Positions 1-9,851 of a DNA stretch of 64,000 bases are shown here, one piece after another. Numbering within the stretch: position 1 is the stretch's first letter; each line of letters starts with the position of its first letter. The notes beneath the pieces were generated by a model that saw only the letters and a program-made list of their open reading frames with translations, had not been told where the DNA came from and did no database searches. The translations under genes were made by a program, and so were the position numbers. Origin of the DNA: Nitrospirota bacterium (GTDB lineage: Bacteria; Nitrospirota; Thermodesulfovibrionia; UBA6902); the NCBI GenBank assembly GCA_016207885.1, contig JACQZE010000005.1, positions 62,001 through 126,000 of the forward strand, given 5' to 3'.

Positions 1-1266
1 AAACATCGGCATTTCATTGCCGGGGATATTATCGGCTACCGGTACGCGGGGCAGCTTAACGATTCCGCATTCGATAGCATCCATAAGAGAGAAGTCGCTC
101 ATCGTCCAGGGGAACAGTGTTCCTTCGGCATAGCCGGAGCCACTCAGGAAAAAAGGTGTTGCTGACAGGTCTATAACGTGATTGATACCGAGCTTGCGTT
201 TGACAATTTCAAGTCCGGATATCCAGAGTCGGGCGGCCTCATTGTTCTTCTCAGCTTCTTTCTTTTCGTCGCCTTTCAGTTCTTCATCCTCGTCACTGTG
301 GGTGGGCTTTTCACGGTAACAGTGGTGCGCTTCGTCATTGAGGACCATGATGCTCTTCATGCCCATCAGTTCCGGCATTACCCGCTGTAGCATCTGCCCC
401 TCAGTTTCCAGAGTGTGAAGATCTTCGCCGCGTCCCTGGAGAAGAGAACGTCCACCTTTCGATAACTCCAAACGTTCACGCAGTTTGAAGGCATGAAAGT
501 TGGTAATGACGATCTTGGCCCGAACAAGATCAGCAAGCATATCGCTGGGAACAAGTTCCCGACTCTGATAATAGCTGTCAGGATCATTCGGCTGAAGCAC
601 ACGCAGCCGGTCGCGAATGGTCAACCCGGGAGTAACAACCAAAAATCCTCTCGTGAACTTCTTGCTATTGGGACGGCGGACCGCATTAATGGTCTGCCAG
701 GCAATCAGCATGGCCATGACGGTGGTTTTTCCTGCGCCGGTTGCCAATTTCAGAGCCAGTCTCATAAGGTCAGGATTTGAGTCATTGTTGGCGTTGGCAA
801 GGTGGTCGAGAATACCTTTTCCCGCCTTATCATTTGGAGCCACCTCGGTCAACCAAATAGCAGTTTCAACAGCTTCAATCTGACAAAAAAATGGCCGGAT
901 TCCGCTAAACAAATGATGCCGCCAGTGTTGCAATAGACGTGCTGTTTCGGGGGTGACCTGCCAGTGGTTAGGATTGGTCAAGGCACGCCATTGGTCTACG
1001 TGTTGGCGCAGCTGATTAATGATCGACGTAGGATCATACTGCTGTGCTTTTGTTGAAAGCCCTTTACCCTCGTCAAAAACCATCTGTTCTTGTTTTGCTT
1101 TGTCTTTGCGCTTTCTGGGTTTTGGTATCGGTGTAATGAACTCTGCCCGGCGGCGAGTCTCGATGATTTTTTGCGTTGGTTGGCCGTCTACATCAAGTTC
1201 CCAGTGACGCTTGGGGTATTCATACGGAGAGTTTAGGATTGGTTTCTCAAAAAATTTATTATTCAT
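1..1266 (-). CDS. DEAD/DEAH-type restriction endonuclease R subunit (5' part, runs off left edge)
   Basis: An open frame of 422 codons runs from ATG at 1266 to the window edge with no stop, so only the N-terminal part is visible. It is a superfamily 2 helicase of the kind found as the R (translocase/nuclease) subunit of type III-like restriction systems. Visible motifs are Walker A ATGAGKTT near residues 175-182, the Walker B box DEAH at 311-314, and motif III SAT at 368-370. A second in-frame ATG lies two codons upstream (1272), and a stop follows just before it. The nuclease domain and any partner methyltransferase would lie outside the window. The gene follows the CNNM gene on the same strand after 62 bp but seems unrelated in function. 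Codon choice looks richer in GC than in the neighbouring genes, suggesting transfer. The family is well supported; the exact system type is inference. Confidence 0.85.
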   Translation of the reverse strand, partial: MNNKFFEKPILNSPYEYPKRHWELDVDGQPTQKIIETRRRAEFITPIPKPRKRKDKAKQEQMVFDEGKGLSTKAQQYDPTSIINQLRQHVDQWRALTNPNHWQVTPETARLLQHWRHHLFSGIRPFFCQIEAVETAIWLTEVAPNDKAGKGILDHLANANNDSNPDLMRLALKLATGAGKTTVMAMLIAWQTINAVRRPNSKKFTRGFLVVTPGLTIRDRLRVLQPNDPDSYYQSRELVPSDMLADLVRAKIVITNFHAFKLRERLELSKGGRSLLQGRGEDLHTLETEGQMLQRVMPELMGMKSIMVLNDEAHHCYREKPTHSDEDEELKGDEKKEAEKNNEAARLWISGLEIVKRKLGINHVIDLSATPFFLSGSGYAEGTLFPWTMSDFSLMDAIECGIVKLPRVPVADNIPGNEMPMF

Positions 1267-1328
1267 ATGCATAGATTACGGTTTTTCCGTATAAATATAA
1301 TGAAAAATGAGGGGGAGCTGCCGAAATA

Positions 1329-2591
1329 TTATATCTTGGTGATCTTTATCTTCTCTATCTTCTTGCCGTCCATCTCAAGTATGAGGAGCCTGACATTTCT
1401 GAACTTGACCTGTTCCCCGACCTTTGGAAGATGGCCGAAGAGCCCGAAGAGAAAGCCGCCTATGGTGTTGAACTCCTCGCTGTCAAGCTGAAGCCCGACA
1501 AGGCTGTTAATCTCATCAATACTCGTTGAGCCTGAAACCACAAAGGTGCTCTCATCAACTATCTCAACCTCTTTCTCAGCCTCTATCGCCTCAAACTCAT
1601 CCTGAAGCCCGCCGACTATCTCCTCTATCATGTCCTCAAGAGTGATGATGCCCGCAGTCCCGCCGTACTCATCAATGACCACAGCTATCTGGAACTTGTT
1701 CTTCTGCATATCATCAAGAAGCGAGGTGACCATCTTGCTCTCAGGTATGTAATAAGCATCCCTGACAAGCCCCGTGATATTCGTCTGCGGAGTGACCTCT
1801 TCCTTTGCCATCTTTCTCAGGATATCCTTTACATAGAGCATCCCTATGATATTGTCCACGTTCTCCCTTATGACCGGATACCTTGAATAACCCTTCTCAT
1901 TTACAAGGTCAAGCACATCAGCCACTACCGCGTCTTCAGGGATCGCCACAACCTCTGTCCTCGGCACCATGGCCTCGGAAACGCTCTTGTCCCCGAACTC
2001 AAAGACATTATGGAGCATCTTCTTCTCTTCCTTCTCGATCGCCCCTTCTTCCTCGCCTATGCTTATCATAGACTTCATCTCCTCTTCAGTAAGGAACTGC
2101 GGAGTGGAGCCGACCTTGCCGCCGGTAAGCCTGATCAGCATATTGGAGAGATGGTTAAATATAAAGACAAGGGGAGATATTATCTTGATGTAGAGCTTGA
2201 TCGGCCTTGCCATCATGAGCGCGATCCGTTCAGCATGATTTACGGCAAAGGTCTTTGGGGCAAGCTCGCCAAAGACAACGGTAAGCAGTGTCATCATCCC
2301 GGTCGAAACAACAATTCCTGCATCCGCGTGGTCCGGGCCGAAAATTTCAAGCGCAAGCACAGTGCCGACTGAGGTCGCGAGTACGGTGAATAAGTTGCCG
2401 GAGAGTATCACTGCGCTGAAGAGGCGGTCATGCTCCTCACGTATCTTGAGCACGGTTCCTGCCTTTTTATTTCCCTGCTCTGCCAGATGCTTGAGCTTTA
2501 TCCTGTTTGCTGCGATGAATGCAACTTCAGAGCTGGAGAGTATTGCGATAGCTACAAGACAGATAACAATAATGATGATATCAAGGCCCAT
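1329..2591 (-). CDS. CNNM/CBS-pair membrane protein (HlyC/CorC family)
   Basis: A 420-residue integral membrane protein of the CNNM (DUF21)-CBS-CorC_HlyC family. Members are thought to take part in Mg2+ or other divalent-cation export, although many are annotated as hemolysins. The first ~150 residues hold several hydrophobic helices starting at residue 4. A CBS pair follows around residues 210-330, with the typical MVPRTEV segment at its start and VVIDEYGGTAG in the second repeat. A C-terminal CorC_HlyC transporter-associated domain ends the protein. The length is normal for the family. The start lies 6 bp after the icd stop, so translation is probably coupled to icd. The substrate cannot be told from sequence. 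Confidence 0.9.
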   Translation of the reverse strand: MGLDIIIIVICLVAIAILSSSEVAFIAANRIKLKHLAEQGNKKAGTVLKIREEHDRLFSAVILSGNLFTVLATSVGTVLALEIFGPDHADAGIVVSTGMMTLLTVVFGELAPKTFAVNHAERIALMMARPIKLYIKIISPLVFIFNHLSNMLIRLTGGKVGSTPQFLTEEEMKSMISIGEEEGAIEKEEKKMLHNVFEFGDKSVSEAMVPRTEVVAIPEDAVVADVLDLVNEKGYSRYPVIRENVDNIIGMLYVKDILRKMAKEEVTPQTNITGLVRDAYYIPESKMVTSLLDDMQKNKFQIAVVIDEYGGTAGIITLEDMIEEIVGGLQDEFEAIEAEKEVEIVDESTFVVSGSTSIDEINSLVGLQLDSEEFNTIGGFLFGLFGHLPKVGEQVKFRNVRLLILEMDGKKIEKIKITKI

Positions 2592-2597
2592 AGATTA

Positions 2598-3677
2598 TTA
2601 ATTCATCTTTGCGATCACAGCGTCTGCAACCCCGGATGTGGTCGCGGCTGTGGGGTCATCAGGGGTGGGCTTCATGTCATAGGTGACATTCCTTCCTTCC
2701 TTAATAACCGAGGCGATGGCACTGTCAAGCCGCTCCGCAGCCTCTGTCTCGCCAAGATACCTCAGCATCATAACGCCGCTTAACATCACAGCCATCGGGT
2801 TTGCCTTATTAAGCCCTTTGTATTTAGGCGCGCTTCCGTGTGTCGCTTCAAAGACAGCGTATCCGTCCCCGATATTCGCGCCGGGTGCAAGCCCCAGCCC
2901 TCCTATCAGCCCTGCGCCGAGGTCGGAAATAATATCTCCGTAAAGGTTCGGCAGGACAAGAACATCGTAAAGTTCAGGCTTCTGCACAAGCTGCATACAC
3001 ATATTATCTATGATCCTATCCTCGAATTCGATATCAGGATACTTTGCCGCGACCTCTCTTGCGACTTCAAGAAAGAGGCCGTCGGAAAACTTCATTATAT
3101 TTGCCTTATGGACTGCGGTCACCTTGCGGCGTTTATTCTTTCTGGCGTATTCAAAGGCATAACGGACTATCCTCTCGGTGCCGAAGACAGAGATAGGTTT
3201 TATGCTTATGCCCGAATCTTCCCGTATTTTTTTACCGGAGAGTTTATCAGCAAGTTCGATGGTCGCCTTTGCGCCTTCAGAACCTTTTTCATATTCTATG
3301 CCTGCGTAAAGGTCTTCGGTATTCTCCCTGACTATTACAATATCAATGTTGTCATATCTCGTCCTTGCGCCGGCATAGCTCTTGCACGGCCTGACACAAC
3401 TATAGAGGTCAAGCGTCTGCCTGAGGCTGACATTGACGCTCCTGAATCCTGTGCCGACCGGTGTTGTTATCGGTCCTTTTAACGCGGTCCTGTTCTTCTT
3501 TATTGACTCAATGACCCTGTCAGGAAGCGGGTTGCCCTCTTTTTCATATACCTCGCCGCCTGCGTTCTGCACTTCCCATTCAAAAGAGATGCCGGTTGCC
3601 TCAAGTACCCTGACCGTCGCCTCTGCTATTTCAGGGCCTACGCCGTCTCCGGGAATTAATGTAATTTTATATGTCAT
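2598..3677 (-). CDS. icd: NAD-type isocitrate dehydrogenase (isocitrate/isopropylmalate dehydrogenase family)
   Basis: A 359-residue beta-decarboxylating dehydrogenase that oxidises isocitrate to 2-oxoglutarate in the TCA cycle. The N-terminus [13 protein letters not shown] is the family hallmark. The substrate loop [18 protein letters not shown], with Ser-x-Asn ahead of the LRxxLDLY block, fits isocitrate rather than isopropylmalate enzymes. [17 protein letters not shown] carries the metal-binding aspartates. The length matches the short, NAD-dependent mitochondrial-like class rather than the longer E. coli Icd. Homoisocitrate dehydrogenase is a less likely alternative. It lies between ubiX and the CNNM gene in a same-strand run. 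Confidence 0.85.
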   Translation of the reverse strand: MTYKITLIPGDGVGPEIAEATVRVLEATGISFEWEVQNAGGEVYEKEGNPLPDRVIESIKKNRTALKGPITTPVGTGFRSVNVSLRQTLDLYSCVRPCKSYAGARTRYDNIDIVIVRENTEDLYAGIEYEKGSEGAKATIELADKLSGKKIREDSGISIKPISVFGTERIVRYAFEYARKNKRRKVTAVHKANIMKFSDGLFLEVAREVAAKYPDIEFEDRIIDNMCMQLVQKPELYDVLVLPNLYGDIISDLGAGLIGGLGLAPGANIGDGYAVFEATHGSAPKYKGLNKANPMAVMLSGVMMLRYLGETEAAERLDSAIASVIKEGRNVTYDMKPTPDDPTAATTSGVADAVIAKMN

Positions 3678-3748
3678 CTGCTTTCCTTTTTAATGTGTAT
3701 AGAGTAAATGTTATACCATATTTATATTGATACTCACAATCTTACAGC

Positions 3749-4342
3749 TCACTGCCATCTGTTAAAAAGGTTATTTTCCGCGCCGGCCCGGTCAAGTATC
3801 TTGCCTACGATAAAGTCTATAATTTCATTCAAATCTTTCGGGTTATGGTAAAAAGCAGGTATCGGCGGGACTATTCCCACACCGATCCTTGAGAGCTTCA
3901 GCATATTCTCAAGATGGATTGCGCTGAAAGGTGTCTCGCGGGGGGAGATGATGAGCCGCCTGCCTTCCTTTAAGACAACATCAGCCGCCCTCTCTATTAA
4001 TGTATTGGCATAGCCATTGGCAATTCCCGAGAGCGTCTTCATGGAGCAGGGCACTACAAACATCCCGTCTGTGATAAAAGAGCCGCTTGAGACAGGCGCC
4101 GCAAGGTTGGATTCAGAAAAAAAGGTAATATTCTTTGAAGCAAAATGCTTCTGCACCTTTTTGTTGATCTCTGATTCATTCTTTCCGGCAAGGTTGATAC
4201 CTGTCTCAGTTTTGATAATGAAGAACGCGGTATTGGAGATAAGAAGATAGACCCTGTTTTTGGATTTAAGAAGTTCTTCAGCAAGCCTCAGCCCGAATAT
4301 CGAACCGCTCGCACCTGAAATTGCAACGATGTAGGATTTCAT
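3749..4342 (-). CDS. ubiX: Flavin prenyltransferase UbiX
   Basis: A 197-residue UbiX/Pad1-family protein that attaches a dimethylallyl group to FMN, producing the prenylated flavin cofactor used by UbiD-type decarboxylases. The N-terminal FMN-binding stretch AISGASGSIFGLRLAEEL, the VVPCSMKTLSGIANGYA block and the RETPFSAIHLENMLKL segment are all characteristic, and the length is normal. No ubiD is in the window, so the partner must be elsewhere. The gene ends 71 bp before the icd start and begins 39 bp after the cysK stop, all on the same strand. Confidence 0.93.
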   Translation of the reverse strand: MKSYIVAISGASGSIFGLRLAEELLKSKNRVYLLISNTAFFIIKTETGINLAGKNESEINKKVQKHFASKNITFFSESNLAAPVSSGSFITDGMFVVPCSMKTLSGIANGYANTLIERAADVVLKEGRRLIISPRETPFSAIHLENMLKLSRIGVGIVPPIPAFYHNPKDLNEIIDFIVGKILDRAGAENNLFNRWQ

Positions 4343-4381
4343 TAAGGTATTTTAACACATTGAGGCGGCTCAACTGCTTTG

Positions 4382-5308
4382 TTAAACCTGAGGCCCGAAC
4401 AAACCTGTGCTCAAATACCTGTCGCCTCTGTCCGGGAAGACAGTGACAACCTTTTTGCCTTTGCCAAGCTTCTTCGCCACCCTAAGCGCTGCGCACAGTG
4501 CTGCGCCTGAAGATATGCCGCAGAATATTCCTTCTTCTTTCGCAAGGCGCTGCGACATGGCCTTTGCATCATCATCAGTGACGGTTATGACTTCATCATA
4601 AATTTTCGTATTGAGTACGCCGGGATAAAAACCAGCGCCAAGGCCTGCCAGTTTATGCGGGCCGGGATTTCCACCTGAGAGCACCGGAGAACCCGCAGGC
4701 TCAACAGCGGCGATCCATACATCAGGCTTCTTCTCCCTTAAAACTTCACCCACGCCGGTTATTGTGCCGCCTGTTCCCACTCCTGATACAAACCCGTCAA
4801 TATTAATACCAAGGGCATCGATTATCTCAACGGCCGTTGTCTTTCTGTGGATAGCAGGATTCGCGGGGTTCTCAAACTGCATCGGCATATAGTAATCCGG
4901 ATTATTTTTATAGATGGTCTCAGCCTCTACAACCGCGCCAAGCATCCCTTTAGGAGCAGGCGACAGCACGACCTCCGCGCCAAACGCCTGAAATGTCTGC
5001 CTCCTCTCAAGAGACATGGCCTCTGACATGGTCAGTATCAGCCTGTATCCCTTTACTGAAGCGACCATCGCGAGCCCGATTCCTGTATTGCCACTCGTCG
5101 GTTCAATGATCGTTCCGCCCGGCTTCAGCCTTCCTTCCGCCTCAGCGGTCTCTATCATGGAGAGGGCTATCCTGTCCTTTACCGAGCCTCCGGGGTTAAA
5201 GCCTTCAAGCTTTGCCCAGACCTCCGCATCATCAGCGCCGGGGATGTGGTTAAGCCTCACAATCGGCGTATTGCCTATAAGTGTTAATATGTTTTCACTC
5301 GGTTTCAT
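4382..5308 (-). CDS. cysK: Cysteine synthase (O-acetylserine sulfhydrylase)
   Basis: A 308-residue fold-type II PLP enzyme that makes cysteine from O-acetylserine and sulfide. The PLP lysine is K44 in NPGGSVKDR. The asparagine loop [12 protein letters not shown] and the phosphate-binding [10 protein letters not shown] loop are present, and the C-terminal [14 protein letters not shown] is typical of CysK. The length is normal. A 9-bp inverted repeat at 5332-5357 lies just upstream, between yajQ and this gene, without a clear T-run. CysM is the alternative name; the sequence alone does not fully separate the two. Confidence 0.92.
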   Translation of the reverse strand: MKPSENILTLIGNTPIVRLNHIPGADDAEVWAKLEGFNPGGSVKDRIALSMIETAEAEGRLKPGGTIIEPTSGNTGIGLAMVASVKGYRLILTMSEAMSLERRQTFQAFGAEVVLSPAPKGMLGAVVEAETIYKNNPDYYMPMQFENPANPAIHRKTTAVEIIDALGINIDGFVSGVGTGGTITGVGEVLREKKPDVWIAAVEPAGSPVLSGGNPGPHKLAGLGAGFYPGVLNTKIYDEVITVTDDDAKAMSQRLAKEEGIFCGISSGAALCAALRVAKKLGKGKKVVTVFPDRGDRYLSTGLFGPQV

Positions 5309-5370
5309 GAATGGAATTATAGCATAAGTAGGAACCTGAAGATGGCAATTCAGGTTCGTTTATATAATGG

Positions 5371-5868
5371 TTATCTGAAATTCACAAACTCGAGATGGAT
5401 CCCGAGGTCTTTCGCTTTTATCAGCGCCATGACTTCCTGAAGGTCATCTATCTTCTTTCCCTTTACGCGAACCTGGTCGCTCTGTATCTCTGCCTGAACC
5501 TTCATCTTTGCGCTCTTTATCATCTTGACTATCTCTTTTGACTTCTCGATCGGGACTCCCTGCTGGAGCTTTACGACCTGCCTTACGGTATTTAACGCAG
5601 CCGGCTCTATCTTCCCGTATTCAAGCGCCTTTAATGAGACCTTCCTCTTAACAAGCTTGCTCTCCAGCACATCAATAACGCTCTTCAGCTTGTATTCATC
5701 ATCAGAAGTAAGGGTGAGCTCATTCTTGTCCTGGTCAAGCTCTATCTCGCTCTTGCTGTTCTTAAAGTCGAACCTCTGAAGTATCTCCTTCATCGACTGG
5801 TCAACCGCATTCAAGACCTCCTGAAGGTTTACTTTGCTCACTATATCAAAGGTATGTTCTGCAGCCAT
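5371..5868 (-). CDS. yajQ: YajQ family nucleotide-binding protein
   Basis: A 165-residue member of the UPF0234/YajQ family, made of two RNP-like alpha/beta domains. It begins [21 protein letters not shown] and has the typical [10 protein letters not shown] and [15 protein letters not shown] segments. YajQ homologs bind nucleotides, and some bind c-di-GMP. That is of interest because c-di-GMP proteins are abundant further along this window, but no functional link is shown here. A good ribosome-binding site (GGGAGGA) precedes the ATG. It heads the minus-strand run yajQ-cysK-ubiX-icd and diverges from the redox genes at 5953. Confidence 0.92.
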   Translation of the reverse strand: MAAEHTFDIVSKVNLQEVLNAVDQSMKEILQRFDFKNSKSEIELDQDKNELTLTSDDEYKLKSVIDVLESKLVKRKVSLKALEYGKIEPAALNTVRQVVKLQQGVPIEKSKEIVKMIKSAKMKVQAEIQSDQVRVKGKKIDDLQEVMALIKAKDLGIHLEFVNFR

Positions 5869-5952
5869 TTTATATCCTCCCTGATTTTTATTGATAACTT
5901 ATAAAGAGTAGTTTAAATTAGTGACATAGTATTATCAATAGAGAGAGGGTGT

Positions 5953-6354
5953 ATGATAAAAGACATAACAACAGGAAACTCGCATGAGGATGCAAAAGAG
6001 TTCCGCCACTGGTTCATCGGCGACATAAAAAAATGGTGTGAGGACAAAGGCGTTCCATTTGTACCTGAGAAGTATAAGCTCAGGGATACCAAAGGGATCG
6101 AATTCCGCCTCGGCGATCATAAAAAAGGCGAGACAAGAGTTGGCGGCTGGGCAGGATGTTCAGACAGCAGGGCTGTAAGCTTCCTGATAAGAGGCGACAT
6201 CATCTTCAAATTCCGCAACCCACAAGACCATTCTGAATCTTTTACGCATGAACTCAAAGAAGAAGGCGAATATATCATGTGGAAAGAGGATGTGGAGCAC
6301 TGGTGGGAGACAAAAGAGGATTCAATAATATTGACTGTGCGGTGGAGGGAGTAG
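5953..6354 (+). CDS. Small cupin-like protein of unknown function
   Basis: A 133-residue soluble protein with no signal peptide or membrane segment. The second half (GGWAGCSDSRAVSFLIRGDIIFKFRNP, then GEYIMWKEDVEHWWE and IILTVRW, named here only as landmarks) has the alternating strand pattern and tryptophan-rich end expected of a single cupin-like barrel. The canonical cupin histidine cluster is not evident. A ribosome-binding site (GAGAGAGGG) precedes the ATG. The next gene starts 2 bp after the stop, so the two are probably translated together. I do not recognise a specific function. Confidence 0.75.
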   Translation: MIKDITTGNSHEDAKEFRHWFIGDIKKWCEDKGVPFVPEKYKLRDTKGIEFRLGDHKKGETRVGGWAGCSDSRAVSFLIRGDIIFKFRNPQDHSESFTHELKEEGEYIMWKEDVEHWWETKEDSIILTVRWRE

Positions 6355-6356
6355 CG

Positions 6357-6602
6357 ATGGCCAAACTGACCTTCTACTACAAAGAGGGATGCTGGCTCTG
6401 TGATGCTGCCGAAGAGATGCTGAACGGCCTTAAGGAGAGGCACGACATCATCATCAATAAGGTCAACATTGAATCAAGTGATGAGCTTTACGAACTCTAC
6501 AGGTTTGACATCCCGGTATTTGAGTTTGAAGACGGTTCCACGCTTAACGGCAGGGTAAAGAAGAAGGATATGCTTGCCAAATTTCATGAGAAGATAAAAT
6601 AG
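6357..6602 (+). CDS. Glutaredoxin-like thiol protein (DUF836 type)
   Basis: An 81-residue thioredoxin-fold protein. It opens with a strand, KLTFYYKEGCWLCDAAEEML, whose CxxC pair (C-W-L-C, residues 11-14) is at the position of the active site in glutaredoxins, and it carries the cis-proline segment DIPVFEFEDG. I chose the ATG at 6357 instead of an upstream in-frame start because GGAGGGAG lies directly ahead and the resulting N-terminus matches the family. It probably acts as a small thiol-disulfide protein in the cytoplasm. It is coupled to the cupin-like gene before it and lies close to ferritin-like and cytochrome genes. Confidence 0.82.
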   Translation: MAKLTFYYKEGCWLCDAAEEMLNGLKERHDIIINKVNIESSDELYELYRFDIPVFEFEDGSTLNGRVKKKDMLAKFHEKIK

Positions 6603-6642
6603 GCCTCTGGCTTATGCGCCGCTTTTGATATATACTTTGATT

Positions 6643-7128
6643 ATGAATTTCGAGCAAAAAGACAGGATAAACGGATGCATCGCCGTGGAGCATGCGGTCG
6701 CATCAATATATGGTTCTTTCATGAAGATGTTCCCTGAAGAGAGAGGCTTCTGGGAAGCGCTGCATAATGATGAGGTTGAGCATTCTATTTTTCTGATAGA
6801 TACATTGAACCTTTTTGACGGCGCCAAACTCCCGCCGGATATGCACCCGCCTGCACTGCCTTTTGTGGTGAAGACGCTGGAGTTTGCCAATAATATTAAC
6901 TTCAGGATCAGGATGAGCCGTGTCTCGCTTGAGGAGGCCTTAAAAATAGCGTTAGAGCTTGAAGAGACAATGGTTGAGATATTTATTAACAACCTTATAA
7001 GCGGAATGATGTCTGAGAATAAGATATCTTCAAGTACAGATTTCAACAGGGTGCTTGCCGCTGAGAAAGAGCATGTCACCAGGATAAGAGATATGATGCT
7101 GAAGAAAGGTGTTATAAGGCCTTCTTAA
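6643..7128 (+). CDS. Ferritin-like/rubrerythrin-type diiron protein
   Basis: A 161-residue four-helix-bundle protein. Diiron ligands can be placed as E in AVEHAVASIY, E-x-x-H in NDEVEHSIF, E in ELEETMVE and E-x-x-H in AAEKEHVTRI, which gives the two ExxH motifs of the ferritin-like superfamily. The C-terminal rubredoxin domain of classical rubrerythrin is absent. The likely role is peroxide reduction or iron handling, but the substrate is unknown. I start it at ATG 6643; an in-frame TTG at 6625 is possible but has no ribosome-binding site. It sits between a glutaredoxin-like gene and a cytochrome c gene. Confidence 0.8.
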   Translation: MNFEQKDRINGCIAVEHAVASIYGSFMKMFPEERGFWEALHNDEVEHSIFLIDTLNLFDGAKLPPDMHPPALPFVVKTLEFANNINFRIRMSRVSLEEALKIALELEETMVEIFINNLISGMMSENKISSSTDFNRVLAAEKEHVTRIRDMMLKKGVIRPS

Positions 7129-7157
7129 ACGTTTTCAAATCTTGTAAGGAATTTGGA

Positions 7158-8090
7158 ATGAAAAAGCATATCCTCCTCATAATTATCCGGATGATTTTTT
7201 TATGCGTGCCCGGCATCTCCATGAGTTTTGACAAAGACGGATGCCTCACTTGCCACCAATACCCCGGCCTCGTAAGGCAGGAGGCCGGTGACAACTTCAA
7301 GCTCCTTCATATTGACGAGGCAAAATACGCGTCCTCTCCGCACGGCAAGGTCGATTGCAAAGATTGCCATACCGGCATAAAAGAGATACCTCATACCAAC
7401 ATAAGCAGCATTGACTGCATCACTAAATGCCATCTGAATGAAAAGGAAAAGATTCAGGGCATGGTCTCTTCTTTAAACGGTTTTCATAAAGGAGAAAAGC
7501 ATCTGATAACAAACATAAAGAGCGAGTCATCCTGCACCGTATGTCATAAATTATATCCGCACAGCAAAAACAAAAAGATCAGGGCATTTCTCAACATGCA
7601 TACAGGGTATGCAGTCTGCGAGGTATGCCATCTGAAGAAAGAGAAGCTGCAGAACCTCACTTATGAATGGATGAACCCTGAAGGCGCTGTATTCCATGGC
7701 CAGCCGTACGGCACATACTATAACAAAGATACCGGCCGTACAGAGGAAAATAGCGGGTTCATATCAAGGATAGCGGTTTATCACGAAGAAAATGGGGAGG
7801 GCCGCATATTATTCAACAAGGCAGACATTGCGAAAGCAAAGCTCTTTATCAAAAATGAAAAAGCATTCAGTCCTGAGAAAAAGAGAAAAGAACTGGATCA
7901 TTTTCATAAAGATATTGTAAAGCTGGAAGTGAGCGTCGCATGCAATGAGTGCCACTCTGAAAACAGCATCCTTGATTTCAAAAAACTCGGCTTCAGCGCA
8001 ACAAGGGTCAACGATCTAAAATACCTGAACATCAAAAGCCTCGTCACAAAGTATGATACGTTCATCCTGCCGAATCTCTTCGGGAAGTGA
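7158..8090 (+). CDS. Periplasmic multihaem cytochrome c (six haem sites, one CX3CH)
   Basis: A 310-residue secreted protein with an N-terminal hydrophobic signal segment (residues 5-22). Five CXXCH haem motifs lie at residues 29-33, 67-71, 126-130, 154-158 and 262-266. A sixth site at 87-92 reads C-I-T-K-C-H, a CX3CH variant. Spare histidines such as H51, H62, H79 and H110 could be distal ligands. It resembles small multihaem electron carriers related to NapC/NrfH-associated or doubled CXXCH proteins, but I cannot assign a partner. The C-terminal ~40 residues have no haem. It is the last gene of the small plus-strand redox group, and a cytochrome c maturation system able to handle CX3CH would be needed. 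Confidence 0.85.
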   Translation: MKKHILLIIIRMIFLCVPGISMSFDKDGCLTCHQYPGLVRQEAGDNFKLLHIDEAKYASSPHGKVDCKDCHTGIKEIPHTNISSIDCITKCHLNEKEKIQGMVSSLNGFHKGEKHLITNIKSESSCTVCHKLYPHSKNKKIRAFLNMHTGYAVCEVCHLKKEKLQNLTYEWMNPEGAVFHGQPYGTYYNKDTGRTEENSGFISRIAVYHEENGEGRILFNKADIAKAKLFIKNEKAFSPEKKRKELDHFHKDIVKLEVSVACNECHSENSILDFKKLGFSATRVNDLKYLNIKSLVTKYDTFILPNLFGK

Positions 8091-8146
8091 TAATGTTCTC
8101 TTTTGCCCATCAATAACCAATACATTCTTCTTTTTAAAATAAAAGA

Positions 8147-8167
8147 GGGAGGCCGTTATGGCCTCCC
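8147..8167 (-). terminator. Rho-independent terminator after the tRNA genes
   Basis: A perfect 8-bp stem (GGGAGGCC/GGCCTCCC) with a 5-nt loop is followed, on the minus strand, by CTCTTTTATTTT. It lies 12 bp beyond the 3' end of tRNA-Glu and so ends the tRNA transcript. There is no T-run on the plus strand. Confidence 0.85.
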
Positions 8168-8179
8168 TGAAAGAAGTGC

Positions 8180-8257
8180 TGGCGTCCCCAAGGGGATTTG
8201 AACCCCTGTCGCCGCCGTGAAAGGGCGGTGTCCTGGGCCAGACTAGACGATGGGGAC
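8180..8257 (-). tRNA. tRNA-Glu (anticodon TTC)
   Basis: A 78-nt tRNA read on the minus strand with its CCA encoded. The acceptor stem GTCCCCA/TGGGGAC pairs fully, the T arm reads GGGGTTCAAATCCCC, and the anticodon loop CTTTCAC gives TTC. It lies 20 bp downstream of tRNA-Lys on the same strand. Confidence 0.96.
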
Positions 8258-8277
8258 TGCTTAACCTGTCTTTAAAG

Positions 8278-8353
8278 TGGTGAGCCGCGTTGGGATCGAA
8301 CCAACGACCATCGCCTTAAAAGGGCGGTGCTCTACCAGCTGAGCTAGCGGCCC
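8278..8353 (-). tRNA. tRNA-Lys (anticodon TTT)
   Basis: A 76-nt tRNA on the minus strand with CCA encoded. The acceptor GGGCCGC/GCGGCTC pairs with one G-T wobble, the D arm has AGCTCAGCTGGTAGAGC, the anticodon loop is CTTTTAA, and the T arm is TTGGTTCGATCCCAA. Confidence 0.96.
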
Positions 8354-8400
8354 ACTTACAAAAAACGGTATTTAGTTTAACAAAATCTTAATATAAAAAT

Positions 8401-8443
8401 CAGGAACCTGCAAAAAGCCTCAACGCTTTGCTCTCTGTTCCTG
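8401..8443 (-). terminator. Likely terminator after purA
   Basis: The outer arms CAGGAAC (8437-8443 on the minus strand) and GTTCCTG (8401-8407) pair over 7 bp around a 29-nt interior. On the minus strand they are followed by ATTTTTATATT. It lies just after the purA stop at 8449 and before the tRNA genes. Confidence 0.6.
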
Positions 8444-8448
8444 TGAAC

Positions 8449-9780
<1,332 letters not shown>

Positions 9781-9851
9781 TCACTGACATTTATACGCGG
9801 CAAGTCTTTACCTGATTAGTCATTATCAGTTCATCCGTTATGGATTAAGTT

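Noticed and set aside
2838-3482. 214-codon plus-strand ORF
   Set aside because: It lies wholly antisense to icd, whose protein is clear and conserved; codon pattern is that of an antisense shadow.
5332-5357. 9-bp inverted repeat GAACCTGAA/TTCAGGTTC upstream of cysK
   Set aside because: No T-run on either strand and not similar to a known riboswitch; probably incidental or a weak regulatory hairpin.
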